From the NCBI GenBank assembly GCA_030447905.1, contig JAUJNZ010000001.1, positions 20,199 through 84,198 on the forward strand: a stretch of 64,000 nt of DNA, in the 5' to 3' direction. This DNA is from Thermoleophilaceae bacterium (GTDB lineage Bacteria; Actinomycetota; Thermoleophilia; Solirubrobacterales; Thermoleophilaceae). Numbering within the stretch: the stretch's first letter is position 1; every line of letters starts with the position of its first letter. Both the position numbers and the translations under genes were made by a program. Below are positions 46,781 to 59,153 of this stretch, piece by piece. Under the pieces are notes generated by a model. That model saw only the letters and a list, made by a program, of their open reading frames with translations. It was not told the DNA's origin and ran no database searches.

Positions 46781-47221
46781 TCAACCTTCCGACGCTCGCC
46801 AGCAGAGCACGCGCTCGGGCCGCAGCCGGATCAGCGGTCCCTTGGGGGGTCCCTCGGCGTAGGGCCGGTACTTGGCGCGCAGCGCCTCGAGGGCCGGTCG
46901 CTCCACGTCCCCGGTGCCGACCTCGAAGAGCTCGACCGATCCGATCGCCTGGACCCACGCGAGCCGGCTCCAGTCGTCCTCGTAGTGGTCGGCGCACAGC
47001 GCCGCCTCGGGTCGCCGGAGCAGGTAGCGCACGCGGGCGGGCGGCTTGCGCTTGGGCTTCTGGTCGATGGCCGTCCACAGGCTGTCATCAGCGATGGCGA
47101 AGGTCACGGGGAGAACCCGCGGACGGTCGCGATCGTCGAGGTAGGACAGGTGTCCGAGCGGTGCGCGCGCGAGCAGCTCGTGCGCCCAGCGGGGCAGCTC
47201 CGAGAGGTCCGAGGCGGCCAT
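46781..47221 (-). CDS. PPOX-class F420-dependent oxidoreductase, Rv0121-like
   Basis: 146 residues from ATG 47221. The split-barrel flavin/F420 fold shows RAPLGHLSYLDDRDRPRVLPVTF, then IDQKPKRKPPARVRYLLRRPEAALCADHYEDDWSRLAWVQ and the end GPLIRLRPERVLCW. This matches the Rv0121 group of F420-dependent PPOX proteins. The substrate is unknown. A good promoter lies just upstream, and the gene is divergent from an LLM-class F420-type oxidoreductase. Confidence 0.82.
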   Translation of the reverse strand: MAASDLSELPRWAHELLARAPLGHLSYLDDRDRPRVLPVTFAIADDSLWTAIDQKPKRKPPARVRYLLRRPEAALCADHYEDDWSRLAWVQAIGSVELFEVGTGDVERPALEALRAKYRPYAEGPPKGPLIRLRPERVLCWRASEG

Positions 47222-47227
47222 GGTGCG

Positions 47228-47255
47228 AGGATAGGTCCGCACAGACGGCGAACAA
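47228..47255 (-). promoter_or_regulatory. Promoter of the PPOX gene, leaderless spacing
   Basis: On the minus strand TTGTTC (47255-47250) and TATCCT (47233-47228) are 16 bases apart. TATCCT ends six bases before ATG 47221. This is the most complete promoter in the window, with both boxes and leaderless spacing. Confidence 0.55.
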
Positions 47256-47268
47256 AGGGAGCGCACAG

Positions 47269-48150
47269 ATGGACGTGGGCATCGGCCTGCCGAACGCGAT
47301 ACCGGGGCTCGACGGCAGGCGCCTCGTCGACTGGGCCCAAAGCGCGGAGGGTCGCGGCTTCTCGACCCTCGGCACGATCGACCGGCTCGTCTATCCCAAC
47401 TACGAGTCGCTCGTCGCCCTGGCCACCGCCGCCGCGGTGACCGAACGCGTGCGGCTCATGACCGACATCCTGATCTCGCCCTTGCGCAACAACACGCCCC
47501 TGCTCGCCAAGCAGGCCGCGAGCGTCGACAACATCTCGGGCGGTCGGCTCGTGCTCGGCCTCGCCGTCGGCGTGCGCGACGACGACTACAAGGCGAGCGG
47601 CATCGACTTTGCGGCGCGCGGGCGAATTCTCGACGAGCAGCTCGCCGAGATGAAGCGCCTCTGGTCGGGCGAGCCGGTCGACGGCCTCGGCGGGGTCGGG
47701 CCGGAACCGGCGCGCGAGGGCGGCCCGGAGATCATGGTCGGCGGCGGGGTCAAGGCCGCCTACCGCCGGGCCGCCCAGTACGGCACCGGCTGGACGATGG
47801 GCGGCGGAACCCCGGACCAGCTGCGCGAGGGTCGCCAGGCGCTCGACGCGGCGTGGGCCGAGCACGGGCGCAGCGGGAGCCCCCGCGCCTCTGCCTTGAC
47901 CTACTTCTCGCTGGGCCCGAACGCCGAGGAGAACGCACGAAGCTATATCCATAACTACTACGGGGCCATGGGCGAGGACACGGCCAGCATGATCGCCGAA
48001 TCGGTGGCGACCGACGAGGACACCGTTGCGGGCTACGCCCAAGCCTTCGAGGACGCCGGTGCCGACGAGGTCGTCTTCTTTCCGTGCTCGACGGATGTCG
48101 AGCAGGTGGAGCTGTTGGCCGGGGCGCTCGGGAACCGGCTCTCCTACTGA
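47269..48150 (+). CDS. LLM-class (luciferase-like) F420-dependent oxidoreductase
   Basis: 293 residues from ATG 47269, preceded by AAAGGGAG. A luciferase-like TIM barrel: VGIGLPNAIPG at the N terminus, LVALATAAAVTERVRLMTDI, LLAKQAASVDNISGGRLVLGLAVG and RGRILDEQLAEMKRLWSGE, then GGGVKAAYRRAAQYGTGW. It probably uses F420 or FMN. The substrate is unknown. It converges with a broken membrane gene, overlapping by a few bases. Confidence 0.88.
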   Translation: MDVGIGLPNAIPGLDGRRLVDWAQSAEGRGFSTLGTIDRLVYPNYESLVALATAAAVTERVRLMTDILISPLRNNTPLLAKQAASVDNISGGRLVLGLAVGVRDDDYKASGIDFAARGRILDEQLAEMKRLWSGEPVDGLGGVGPEPAREGGPEIMVGGGVKAAYRRAAQYGTGWTMGGGTPDQLREGRQALDAAWAEHGRSGSPRASALTYFSLGPNAEENARSYIHNYYGAMGEDTASMIAESVATDEDTVAGYAQAFEDAGADEVVFFPCSTDVEQVELLAGALGNRLSY

Positions 48151-49237
48151 AGCCGCAGCTCCCGCGGCGCCTTGAAGGCGTAGGCCGAGCGCAGGTCGTT
48201 CGTAAACCACACGTGGGTCATCGGGAGCCCGTTGCCGGTCTCGTGCCCGTGCCAGCGGATGATCGGTCCTCCGAGCCTGGGCGGGCGCGGGGTTGGAAGT
48301 CGGTAGACCGCGGCGACGAGGCGGCACCCCGAGCAGTCCCGGTCTTGCGCGGATTCGAGTAGACGAGCGTCTCGATTCGGCATCCATCAGCGTCGCCGCC
48401 GCTCCACGCGGGTCGCGAGGCGTCGAGGACCACGTGGTCGGTGCGGAACTTGTGGTTGGTCAGGTGCCAGAGCCCGGTCCGCGAGCTCACCCCGTAGCCG
48501 CGTGCCCTCGCGCCGCCTACCGTCTCGACCCCCATGTGGGCCGTACACCTCTTGCTGTTGAGCCAGAGCCTCCGTGCCTCGGCCCGCTGCTCGGGGGTTG
48601 CCTGCGCCAGGTCAGGATACTGGGGGGCGTCCCCGTGCGCGCCGTGACCGTGGGCGGGAGGACGCCGGGCGGGGGATGCCGGCCGGGAGGATGCGCGCCG
48701 TGGTCGCCCACTGCTCCGGCGGAGTGGCCGCCCGCGCCATGGGCACCGACCACGGCGCGTGTCCGCCCGCTTCGGGCGGGTGAGTCGCCCCGCCGGCTCC
48801 GACCGCCGCAAGCCCCAGCACGCCAAGAGCCAACGAGAACGCCGCCGGTGCCATCCGGTCGCCGGGGACGCGCGAGACCTCGCCGCTGGCGAGCACTACG
48901 ATCGCCGCCTCGAAGGTGAGTGCCGCGACCCCGGCGGGGTCGGCCCACTGGCCGACGTGATCGGCGAGCTGGGGCAGGCCGACCGATCGGCTGAGCAGGT
49001 AGCCGACCATCGCGCCCAGGGAGAGCATGCCGGCGATCCGCCAGGCCACCGAGGCGTGGCGGCCGCCGAGCAGGAGGATGGCCGCGGCGTCGAGCCCGCG
49101 ATCAGGAGGATGAAGGCGGCGCCCATGTACGGCGCCTCCTCGAGCTTGTGTCCTAGTTCGAGGATGTGGGTGGCCGCCATGCCGAGGAGGCACAGAGCAC
49201 CGAGGGCCTCGGTGGTCAGGCGGTTCCCGGCCTCGAC
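48144..49237 (-). pseudogene. Membrane protein with conserved C-terminal domain, broken by three frameshifts
   Basis: Reading down the minus strand, one protein appears in alternating frames. Membrane helices (ALCLLGMAATHILELGHKLE, AAFILLIAG) change frame near 49096. LDAAAILLLGGRHASVAWR continues through SLGAMVGYLLSRSVGLPQLA to ARAATPPEQWATTARI and changes frame near 48680. HGHGAHGDAPQYPDL leads to GLWHLTNHKFRTDHVVLDAS and changes frame near 48345. CSGCRLVAAVYR and HVWFTNDLRSAYAFK end at 48144. The first and third breaks would be repaired by one G in a GGG run. No normal start codon is seen near 49237. Family and function are not recognised. It is a decayed gene or a cluster of sequencing errors. 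Confidence 0.6.
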
Positions 49238-49527
49238 TCGAGTGCGGCGCCCCGCTGGCCTCTCCGGGAGGTGGGATGGGCGGCGGTCTGCCCGCCGCGG
49301 TGTGAGCCGTCCCCACCGCTTCGGAGCCGAGGCGAGACGAGGAACGCTCCCGGAAGGCTGGTGCGGGAGAGGCGGGCGGGCGGGCACCCCAGCGGGGCCG
49401 AGCGACATTGGCGGGCACGTATAGCAGTCCCAGAGGGCGCTTCGCGCCCGCGCGAGGGCCGTGGCCACTGTCTCGTCTAGAGTGCCGCCGCACCGGCGTC
49501 CGAGGGGGAACGGGTGGACCTCGCAGG
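49238..49527. other. Interval without a convincing gene
   Basis: About 290 bases between the broken membrane gene and the next small membrane gene. Open frames are Pro/Arg/Gly-rich and lack ribosome-binding sites. It may hold the missing 5' end of the broken gene. TAGAGT near 49477 is a possible -10 for the gene at 49528. Confidence 0.4.
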
Positions 49528-50037
49528 GTGACCGTGGGAGATCGAATCGCCGCGGGAAGCGGCGTTGCGCTCTTCGTCAGCCTGTTCCTCGACTGGCTCG
49601 AGGAGCTCACGGCTTGGGAGCTGTTCGCGTTCGTTGACGTGCTCCTGGGTTTGCTCGCCTTCACCGCCGTGGTGCTGGCGCTCGCCCGAGGCGCGGGCGC
49701 CCACCCTCCCAGATGGGCGCTGGTCCAGGTGGGAGTCGTCGCGCTCACCCTGACCCTCGCGTTCCTGATCGAGGGCGCGGAGCAGGCGACGGGCATCTGG
49801 GTCTGTGCCGTGGCGGCGGCTGGCATCCTCTACGGGGGCGCTCTGGTTCCCCGCCCCGAGGCTCGGCCCCGACGGCCCCAGCGGTCACGGCCCCGGGCGG
49901 AGGAGCGCCGGACCCGGCCGCGGGAGGAGCGGCCCGCGGGTCCGACCGACCCGTCGCAGGGGCAGCACTCGCCTGCCCCTGAGGCCCCGCCGAACCGCCC
50001 GCCAGGAACGGGCGAGGACCCCACCAAAGGTCGCTGA
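49528..50037 (+). CDS. Small membrane protein with Arg/Pro-rich tail, unknown function
   Basis: 169 residues from GTG 49528 (GTG 49534 is an alternative). Four hydrophobic segments (ALFVSLFLDW, LFAFVDVLLGLLAFTAVVLALA, LVQVGVVALTLTLAFLI, GIWVCAVAAAGILYGGAL) are followed by a basic, Pro-rich cytosolic tail of about 60 residues. No family is recognised. It lies immediately before uvrB but has a separate promoter region. Confidence 0.65.
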   Translation: MTVGDRIAAGSGVALFVSLFLDWLEELTAWELFAFVDVLLGLLAFTAVVLALARGAGAHPPRWALVQVGVVALTLTLAFLIEGAEQATGIWVCAVAAAGILYGGALVPRPEARPRRPQRSRPRAEERRTRPREERPAGPTDPSQGQHSPAPEAPPNRPPGTGEDPTKGR

Positions 50038-50090
50038 CGCTCGACATACGCCTCTACCTCGCGACCGAGGGACCTGCCCGTGAGGGCTGA

Positions 50091-50096
50091 TAGGTT
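50091..50096 (+). promoter_or_regulatory. -10-like TAGGTT before uvrB
   Basis: TAGGTT ends nine bases before GTG 50106. There is no Shine-Dalgarno site. No LexA-type palindrome is visible. Confidence 0.42.
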
Positions 50097-50105
50097 CGCT
50101 GAAAC

Positions 50106-52118
50106 GTGCCCGAGTTCCGTGTCAACCCCGCCTATCGCCCCGTCGCCGACCAGCCGAAGGCCCGGGAAGAGCTGAGCGCCGGCCTCCGCGCCGGCGAGCG
50201 CTTCCAGACGCTCCTCGGAGTCACGGGCTCTGGCAAGACGGCCACGATGGCCTTCACCCTCGAGCAGGTCCAGCGGCCGGCGCTCGTGATCGCCCACAAC
50301 AAGACGCTCGCGGCGCAGCTCTGCAACGAGTTCCGAGAGTTCTTCCCCGACAACGCGGTCGAGTACTTCGTCTCCTACTACGACTACTACCAGCCCGAGG
50401 CCTACGTCCCCCACCAGGACCTCTACATCGAGAAGGACTCCTCGATCAACGAGGAGATCGACCGCCTGCGCCACGCCGCCACGAGCGCCCTCTTCGCCCG
50501 CCGCGACGTGATCGTGGTGGCGAGCGTCTCGTGCATCTTCGGCATGGGCTCGCCCGATAAGTACGACGCCCAGACCCTGACCCTGCGCCGCGGCGAGGAC
50601 CTCGACCGCGACGGCGCCCTGCGCAAGCTCGTCGACATGCAGTACTCGCGCAACGACCAGGCGCTCGGGCGCGGCTCCTTTCGAGTCAGGGGAGACACGC
50701 TCGAGGTCTTTCCGGCCTACGCCGAGTCGGCCTACCGGGCCTCGTTCTTCGGCGACGAGATCGAGGCCGTGCAGCACTTCGACCCGCTCACCGGCGAGGT
50801 CTACGACGAGCTCGAGCACGCCACGATCTGGCCGGCGACCCACTACGCGACCGACCGCGAGACCATCGAGCGCGCCGTGGGCGAGATCCGCGACGAGCTC
50901 GAGGCGCGCACCAAGGAGCTCGAGTCTGAGGGCAAGCTGCTCGAGTCCCACCGGCTCCGCCAGCGCACGCAATTCGACATGGAGATGCTGCGCGAGCTCG
51001 GCTTCTGCAACGGGATCGAGAACTACTCGCGCATCCTCGACGACCGGGCGCCCGGCGAGCGTCCGTTCTGCCTGCTCGACTTCTTTCCCGACGACTTCGT
51101 CTGCTTCATCGACGAGTCCCACCAGACGGTGCCCCAGATCGGCGGCATGTACGAGGGCGACCGCTCCCGCAAGCAGACGCTCGTCGACTACGGCTTTCGT
51201 CTCCCGAGCGCGCTCGACAACCGCCCGCAGACCTTCGACGAGTTCCTCGCCCGAGTCTCCCAGACGGTCTTCGTCTCGGCCACGCCGGGCGACTTCGAGC
51301 GCAACCACGCCTCGCGCATCGTCGAGCAGATCGTCCGTCCCACCGGGATCGTGGACCCCGAGGTGGAGGTCCGGGCCACCAAGAACCAGATCGACGACCT
51401 CATGAACGAGCTGCGCGGACGCTCCGAGCTGGGCGAGCGGGCGCTCGTGACCACGCTGACCAAGAAGATGGCCGAGGATCTCACCGACTACCTGCTCGAG
51501 TACGGCTTCAAGGTCCGCTACCTGCACTCGGAGGTCGACACGCTCGAGCGCATCCAGATCATCCGCGAGCTGCGGCTCGGGGAGTTCGAGGTGCTCGTGG
51601 GGGTGAACCTGCTCCGCGAGGGCCTCGACCTGCCTGAGGTCTCGCTCGTGGCCATCGTCGACGCCGACAAGGAGGGCTTTCTGCGCGGGGAGACCTCGCT
51701 CATCCAGACGATAGGCCGCGCCGCGCGCAACGTCGAGGGCCGCGTGATCATGTACGCGGACCGAGAGTCGGCGGCGATGCGCCGCGCCATCGAGGAGACC
51801 GACCGCCGGCGCGAGATCCAGGTCGCCTACAACGAGCGCCACGGCATCACCCCGGAGACCGTGCGCAAGGCGATCTCCGACATCGGCGACTTCCTGGCGC
51901 TCGAGTCCAAGGTTCCCGCGCGCGAGGGCCGCCGGGCGCGCGGGCGCGCCGCCGAGGCCGCCCGCATGTCCCCCGAGGAGATAACGCGCACGCTCGTCGA
52001 GCTAGAGGAGGAGATGCTCGCCGCCGCCGACGACCTCCGGTTCGAGTACGCTGCCAAACTGCGCGACGAGATCAAGGGGTTGAGGCGCGAGCTCGACGAG
52101 GTCCAAGCCGAGGCGTAG
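50106..52118 (+). CDS. uvrB: UvrABC system protein B
   Basis: 670 residues. Walker A is [15 protein letters not shown], the beta-hairpin is [18 protein letters not shown], and the helicase motifs are [30 protein letters not shown] and [15 protein letters not shown]. The C-terminal UVR motif ([28 protein letters not shown]) binds UvrC. It is the damage-verification helicase of nucleotide excision repair. It is followed by a DivIVA-like gene and then uvrA. Confidence 0.97.
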   Translation: MPEFRVNPAYRPVADQPKAREELSAGLRAGERFQTLLGVTGSGKTATMAFTLEQVQRPALVIAHNKTLAAQLCNEFREFFPDNAVEYFVSYYDYYQPEAYVPHQDLYIEKDSSINEEIDRLRHAATSALFARRDVIVVASVSCIFGMGSPDKYDAQTLTLRRGEDLDRDGALRKLVDMQYSRNDQALGRGSFRVRGDTLEVFPAYAESAYRASFFGDEIEAVQHFDPLTGEVYDELEHATIWPATHYATDRETIERAVGEIRDELEARTKELESEGKLLESHRLRQRTQFDMEMLRELGFCNGIENYSRILDDRAPGERPFCLLDFFPDDFVCFIDESHQTVPQIGGMYEGDRSRKQTLVDYGFRLPSALDNRPQTFDEFLARVSQTVFVSATPGDFERNHASRIVEQIVRPTGIVDPEVEVRATKNQIDDLMNELRGRSELGERALVTTLTKKMAEDLTDYLLEYGFKVRYLHSEVDTLERIQIIRELRLGEFEVLVGVNLLREGLDLPEVSLVAIVDADKEGFLRGETSLIQTIGRAARNVEGRVIMYADRESAAMRRAIEETDRRREIQVAYNERHGITPETVRKAISDIGDFLALESKVPAREGRRARGRAAEAARMSPEEITRTLVELEEEMLAAADDLRFEYAAKLRDEIKGLRRELDEVQAEA

Positions 52119-52167
52119 CTCCTCAAGCCGGGAGGAACGGACCGCCGTCGAGGAACAAGGGGATGCG

Positions 52168-53193
52168 ATGAGGCTTGACCGCAACACGATCGAGCGCACG
52201 GACTTCTCGAGCGCGCGGCGAGGCTACGAGCCGAGCGAGGTCGACGCCCACCTGCGCGAGGTCGCGGACGCGGTGGAGGACCTGCGGGCGCAGCTCGAGA
52301 CCCAGGCCGAGCAGGCCTCGAGCCTGTCCGGGGCGGCCAGCGAGCGCCTCCGTTTGATTCTGGACGCCGCCGAGGCCAGCGCCAACGAGATCCGGTCCGA
52401 CGCCGAGGACGAGGCCCGGCAAGCCGTGCGCGAAGCGCGGCGGGAGGCACGCGCGACGACCGAGGAGGCCGAGCGCCGCGCGAGCGAACGCGAGGAGGAG
52501 GCCGAGCGTCGCGCCCGCCAGCGCGAGGAAGAGAGCGAGAGCGCCAGCTCCGAGCAGCTGCAACTGATGGAGGAGCGCACCCAAGCGCTGTTGCGCCGCG
52601 CGGACTCGCTCGACGACGAGTTCGAGGCCCTGCTCGAGCGGATGCGCAGTGCCGCCGGAGGGGCGATCGACGGACTCCGTGGGGAGGCCGAGGCACTCCG
52701 AGCCGAGCTGGAGGAGGCCGCGGGCTCGAGCAGCGCGACGGGCACGCGCCGGCCGTCGGGGCCGCCGGCGGACGAGGGTGACGCCGACCTGTACGACACC
52801 GCGGTCGTCGAGCCGAGCGTCGGGGCCGAGCCGTCCGGCGACGAGGCGCTTCCCGAGCCGGAGTCCGGGCCCGATGAGGTGTTCGTCGAGGAGGAGGAGG
52901 AGGAGGAGGAGGAGGAGCTAGAGGAGGAGCTCGTCGTCCTCGAGGAGGAGGACGAGCTGGTCCCCGAAGAGACGGAGGCTCCGCCCGCACCGCCAGAGCG
53001 CCGAACCGCACGATCGTCAGCTTCCGGCGGCTCGAGCCCGACCGCCGACGTCGAGGGGGCCCGCCTGATCGCCCTGAACATGGCGCTCAGCGGGTCGCCG
53101 CGGTCCGAGACCGCCGACTACCTGCGGGACACCTTCGGACTCGAAGACGACGCGCTGCTCGACGACGTCTACGAGCGCGTCCAAGCCTCCTAG
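52168..53193 (+). CDS. DivIVA-like coiled-coil protein encoded between uvrB and uvrA
   Basis: 341 residues. The N terminus has the DivIVA/GpsB pattern ([34 protein letters not shown]). A long heptad-rich coiled coil (about residues 45-190, [24 protein letters not shown]) follows, then an acidic tract with ten consecutive Glu (241-250) and further acidic clusters. A distinct C-terminal block ([41 protein letters not shown]) looks like a small helical domain. It may act in polar growth or septum placement. Its position in the uvr cluster is notable. Confidence 0.78.
   Translation: MRLDRNTIERTDFSSARRGYEPSEVDAHLREVADAVEDLRAQLETQAEQASSLSGAASERLRLILDAAEASANEIRSDAEDEARQAVREARREARATTEEAERRASEREEEAERRARQREEESESASSEQLQLMEERTQALLRRADSLDDEFEALLERMRSAAGGAIDGLRGEAEALRAELEEAAGSSSATGTRRPSGPPADEGDADLYDTAVVEPSVGAEPSGDEALPEPESGPDEVFVEEEEEEEEEELEEELVVLEEEDELVPEETEAPPAPPERRTARSSASGGSSPTADVEGARLIALNMALSGSPRSETADYLRDTFGLEDDALLDDVYERVQAS
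52888..52917 (+). repeat. (GAG)10 trinucleotide repeat in the DivIVA-like gene
   Basis: Ten uninterrupted GAG codons encode ten Glu; CTA-GAG-GAG-GAG follows. The pure repeat could change in length by slippage without breaking the frame. Confidence 0.9.
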
Positions 53194-53254
53194 ATAAGCC
53201 GCGCAACCCGCGACTTTCCCGCGCCACAGACCGGGGGACCTCCGCCGCCGGCCC

Positions 53255-53260
53255 TAGACT
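53255..53260 (+). promoter_or_regulatory. -10-like TAGACT before uvrA
   Basis: TAGACT ends seven bases before GTG 53268, with no Shine-Dalgarno site, the classic leaderless spacing. Confidence 0.45.
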
Positions 53261-53267
53261 CAAGGGT

Positions 53268-56198
<2,931 letters not shown>

Positions 56199-56292
56199 GA
56201 GTGGAGACCGTCCGGGGCATCCGCGAGGGGCGCGCCGCGCGGCATGGAAGCTGGACCGGCGGACGGCGCGTCACGGTCGCGAGCGGTGACGG

Positions 56293-56928
56293 GTGAAGAG
56301 CCTCGATCCCCGCCTCAAGCTCTACCTCCAGAAGTGGCGCTGGTATGAGCGCAACACGCTGCCCTGGCGCCGCGCGCGCATCCACCTCCACATGCTCCGC
56401 CGCGAGGCCTTCGTCCGCTGGCCGGTGCAGGGCAACGTGCTCGAGGCCCTCGACGACGGCCGGCTCGAGGTCGGTCCCCACACCGTGCTCGAGCCGCAGT
56501 GCTGGATCACGATCGCCCCGGAGGGGCGGTTACGGATCGGGACCGGGTGCTTGCTCAACATCGCCACGATGGTGGCCGCTCAGCACGAGGTGACGATCGG
56601 CGACCACACGATGCTCGCCAACGGCTGCTTCGTCTCGGACGCCTCGCACCGCTTCGACGACCCGGCCGTGCCGGTCCCGTGGCAGGGCTTCGCCTCGAAG
56701 GGACCTACGCACATCGGTCCGAACTGCTGGCTCGGGGCGAACGTGGTGGTCGCGAGCGGGGTGACGGTGGGGGAGCGTTGCGTGATCGGGGCGAACTCCG
56801 TGGTGACCCAAGATCTACCGGAGCGGGTGGTCGCGGCGGGGGTCCCGGCGCGGGTGATCCGAGCGATCGAGTACCCGGTCGCGCTCGACGCCGCCCCGCC
56901 CGAGGCCACCGACGTGGGGGCGGAGTGA
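56293..56928 (+). CDS. Hexapeptide-repeat acyltransferase (left-handed beta-helix)
   Basis: 211 residues from GTG 56293. After a basic N-terminal region, repeats run from LEPQCWITIAPEGRLRIGTGC through NIATMVAAQHEVTIGDHTMLANGCFVSDASHRF to GPNCWLGANVVVASGVTVGERCVIGANSVVTQDLPE, a WbbJ/maltose-O-acetyltransferase-like pattern with the catalytic His in DASHRF. It probably acetylates a sugar or envelope component. It converges with panB. Confidence 0.83.
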   Translation: MKSLDPRLKLYLQKWRWYERNTLPWRRARIHLHMLRREAFVRWPVQGNVLEALDDGRLEVGPHTVLEPQCWITIAPEGRLRIGTGCLLNIATMVAAQHEVTIGDHTMLANGCFVSDASHRFDDPAVPVPWQGFASKGPTHIGPNCWLGANVVVASGVTVGERCVIGANSVVTQDLPERVVAAGVPARVIRAIEYPVALDAAPPEATDVGAE

Positions 56929-56941
56929 GGGACTTCGCGCC

Positions 56942-57892
56942 TCAGCTTCGGTCGACCGCTCCGCGTCCGAGTCGCTCGTAGGGTCGCTCGAAACCTCCGG
57001 AAGCGACGCTCTCGACGAGCGCCCGCAGCCGCGTGGCCTCGTCGGGCGCCATCGTGTAGCCGTGCTCGGGCGCGGGGTATCGGCGCGTGCGCACGTCGTC
57101 GGCGAACGCCCTCACACCCTCGACCATCGCCTCGCGGACCCGCCCGTAGCGCTTGACGAACCGGGCGGCGTGGCCGTCGTGGATGCCGAGCAGGTCGTGG
57201 AAGACGAGCACCTGGCCGTCGGCCGCGGGGCCCGCGCCGATGCCGATCGCCGGCACCGAGAGCCGGGGCATGAGCACGTCGGTCATGTCGCTCGGGATGG
57301 CCTCGAGAACGACCGCGAAGCAACCGGCGTCCTCGAGCGCGAGCGCATCCTCGACGACCTCGAGCGCGCGCTCGGCCGTCCGTCCCTGCGAGCGGTAGCC
57401 GCCGAGCGCGGTCGCCGTCTGCGGAGTCAGCCCGACGTGCCCCATGACCGGGATGCCGGCCGCCACGATCCCCCGCGCGCGCGCCACCGAGGAGCCGCCG
57501 CGCTCGAGCTTGACCGCGTCGCAGCCGGCCTCCTTGACGAACCGCTGGGCGGTCCGCACGGCGTCCTCGTCCGACGCTTCGTAGGACCCGAAGGGCAGGT
57601 CGCCGACGAGCAGGGGGGTGGTGAGCCCGCGGCGCGCCGCCGCCGCCAGCATCAGCATCTCCTCGACCGAGACCGGCACGGTGCTCGGGTAGCCGAGCAC
57701 CGTCATCGCCGCCGAGTCGCCGACGAGCACGACATCGACGCCGGCGGCCTCCGCCACCTGGGCGCTCGGGTAGTCGTAGGCGGTGACCATGGCGATCGGC
57801 TCGCCGAGCGCCTTCTTCTCGGCGAGCGTGGTCAGGGTCACCGCCGGCCGCTTGGCCCGGGGAGCGGGGGAGATGCGGGCGCCGGCGCTCAC
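56942..57892 (-). CDS. panB: 3-methyl-2-oxobutanoate hydroxymethyltransferase
   Basis: 316 residues from GTG 57892. Motifs: [26 protein letters not shown] with metal-binding Asp, [34 protein letters not shown] and [14 protein letters not shown]. It makes ketopantoate in pantothenate synthesis. Its start overlaps the panD stop (GTGA), so panC-panD-panB are coupled. Confidence 0.95.
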   Translation of the reverse strand: MSAGARISPAPRAKRPAVTLTTLAEKKALGEPIAMVTAYDYPSAQVAEAAGVDVVLVGDSAAMTVLGYPSTVPVSVEEMLMLAAAARRGLTTPLLVGDLPFGSYEASDEDAVRTAQRFVKEAGCDAVKLERGGSSVARARGIVAAGIPVMGHVGLTPQTATALGGYRSQGRTAERALEVVEDALALEDAGCFAVVLEAIPSDMTDVLMPRLSVPAIGIGAGPAADGQVLVFHDLLGIHDGHAARFVKRYGRVREAMVEGVRAFADDVRTRRYPAPEHGYTMAPDEATRLRALVESVASGGFERPYERLGRGAVDRS

Positions 57893-58269
57893 GCCAGCAG
57901 CTCCCCGACGGCGTCGTCCACGCCGACGAGCGCGTTCTCGGCGTTCACGTGCACGACGCGCGGCTCATAGGCCTCGAGCTCCGCTCGGTCGTAGCCCGCG
58001 TAGGAGACGACGATGATCGTGTCGCCGGTGTGGACCAGGCGGGCGGCCGCTCCGTTGATCCTGATCTCCCCCCCGCCGCGCTCGCCGGCGATCGTGTAGG
58101 TCTCGAAGCGGGCACCGTTGTCGATGTCGAGCACGTGGACGAGCTCGTGCTCGAGCATGTCGGCGGCCTCGAGCAGGTCGCGGTCGACGGTGATCGACCC
58201 GACGTAGTGGAGGTCGCTCCCGGTGACGCGGGCGCGGTGGATCTTCGACTTGAGCATGGTCCGGATCAC
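57889..58269 (-). CDS. panD: Aspartate 1-decarboxylase
   Basis: 126 residues. GTG 58269 is chosen because it gives [22 protein letters not shown] and puts the self-cleavage pair at Gly24-Ser25 (VGSIT), the position in E. coli PanD; an ATG four codons on is weaker. Other blocks are [32 protein letters not shown] and [10 protein letters not shown]. It makes beta-alanine through a pyruvoyl group. It overlaps both panC and panB. Confidence 0.94.
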   Translation of the reverse strand: MIRTMLKSKIHRARVTGSDLHYVGSITVDRDLLEAADMLEHELVHVLDIDNGARFETYTIAGERGGGEIRINGAAARLVHTGDTIIVVSYAGYDRAELEAYEPRVVHVNAENALVGVDDAVGELLA

Positions 58270-59153
58270 GGGCTGCTCCTGGTGACTGGGGGAGAGGGAA
58301 CCGGCTGCTCCGGGGCGCGGAGGATGACGTTGTCGATCAGGCGGGCCGGTCCGACGCGGGCGGCGACGCACAGGAGCGTCGACCCGTTGACGCGGGCGAC
58401 GACGGAGAGATCCTCCGCCGAGCGAAGCTCCAGGTAGTCGGGCTCGAGTCCGCCCGCCTCGAGCTCGTCGCGGGCCGCGGCGACCACGCGCTCGGCGTCG
58501 AGCTCGCCGGCTGCGACCAGACCCTCGGCCGCGCGCAGGCCCCGGCTCAGCGCCAGCGCCCGCTCCCGCTCGCCGGCGCTCAGATAGACGTTTCGAGAGG
58601 AGAGCGCCAGGCCGTCGTCGTCGCGGACGGTGGGGAGGACGTCGACCCTCACCGGGAAGTCGAGATCGCGTACGAGCCTGCGGATCACCAGCGCCTGTTG
58701 GGCGTCCTTCTGGCCGAAGAGGGCGACGTCGGGACCGACCATGTTGAACAGCTTCGCCACCACGATCGCGACGCCGCGGAAGTGCTCGGACCCCCGCTGG
58801 GCGGGGTCGCCCTCGAGCTCACGCGTGAGCCCGCCGACCTCGACGGTGGTGTCGAAGCCGGGCGGGTAGACCTCCTCGACACCGGGCGCGAAGAAGAGGT
58901 CGGCGCCGGCCTCGCGGGCGAGCTCGGCATCGCGGCGCTCGTCGCGCGGATAGGCGTCGAGATCCTCGTCCGCCGCGAACTGAGCGGGATTGACGAAGAT
59001 CGACACGACGAGGGTGGCGCTCTGGGCGCGAGCGTGGCGCACGAGCTCGAGATGGCCCTCGTGGAGGCCACCCATGGTAGGTACGAGCGCGATCGGGCGC
59101 GGCGCGTCGGCGAGCCCGGTCCTCAACGCCGCCACGGTCCGGACCACCCTCAC
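58266..59153 (-). CDS. panC: Pantothenate synthetase
   Basis: 295 residues from GTG 59153. Motifs: [20 protein letters not shown] (ATP site HEGH), [44 protein letters not shown] and [11 protein letters not shown]. It joins pantoate and beta-alanine. The start overlaps the upstream DUF2520 gene and the stop overlaps panD. Confidence 0.95.
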   Translation of the reverse strand: MRVVRTVAALRTGLADAPRPIALVPTMGGLHEGHLELVRHARAQSATLVVSIFVNPAQFAADEDLDAYPRDERRDAELAREAGADLFFAPGVEEVYPPGFDTTVEVGGLTRELEGDPAQRGSEHFRGVAIVVAKLFNMVGPDVALFGQKDAQQALVIRRLVRDLDFPVRVDVLPTVRDDDGLALSSRNVYLSAGERERALALSRGLRAAEGLVAAGELDAERVVAAARDELEAGGLEPDYLELRSAEDLSVVARVNGSTLLCVAARVGPARLIDNVILRAPEQPVPSPPVTRSSP

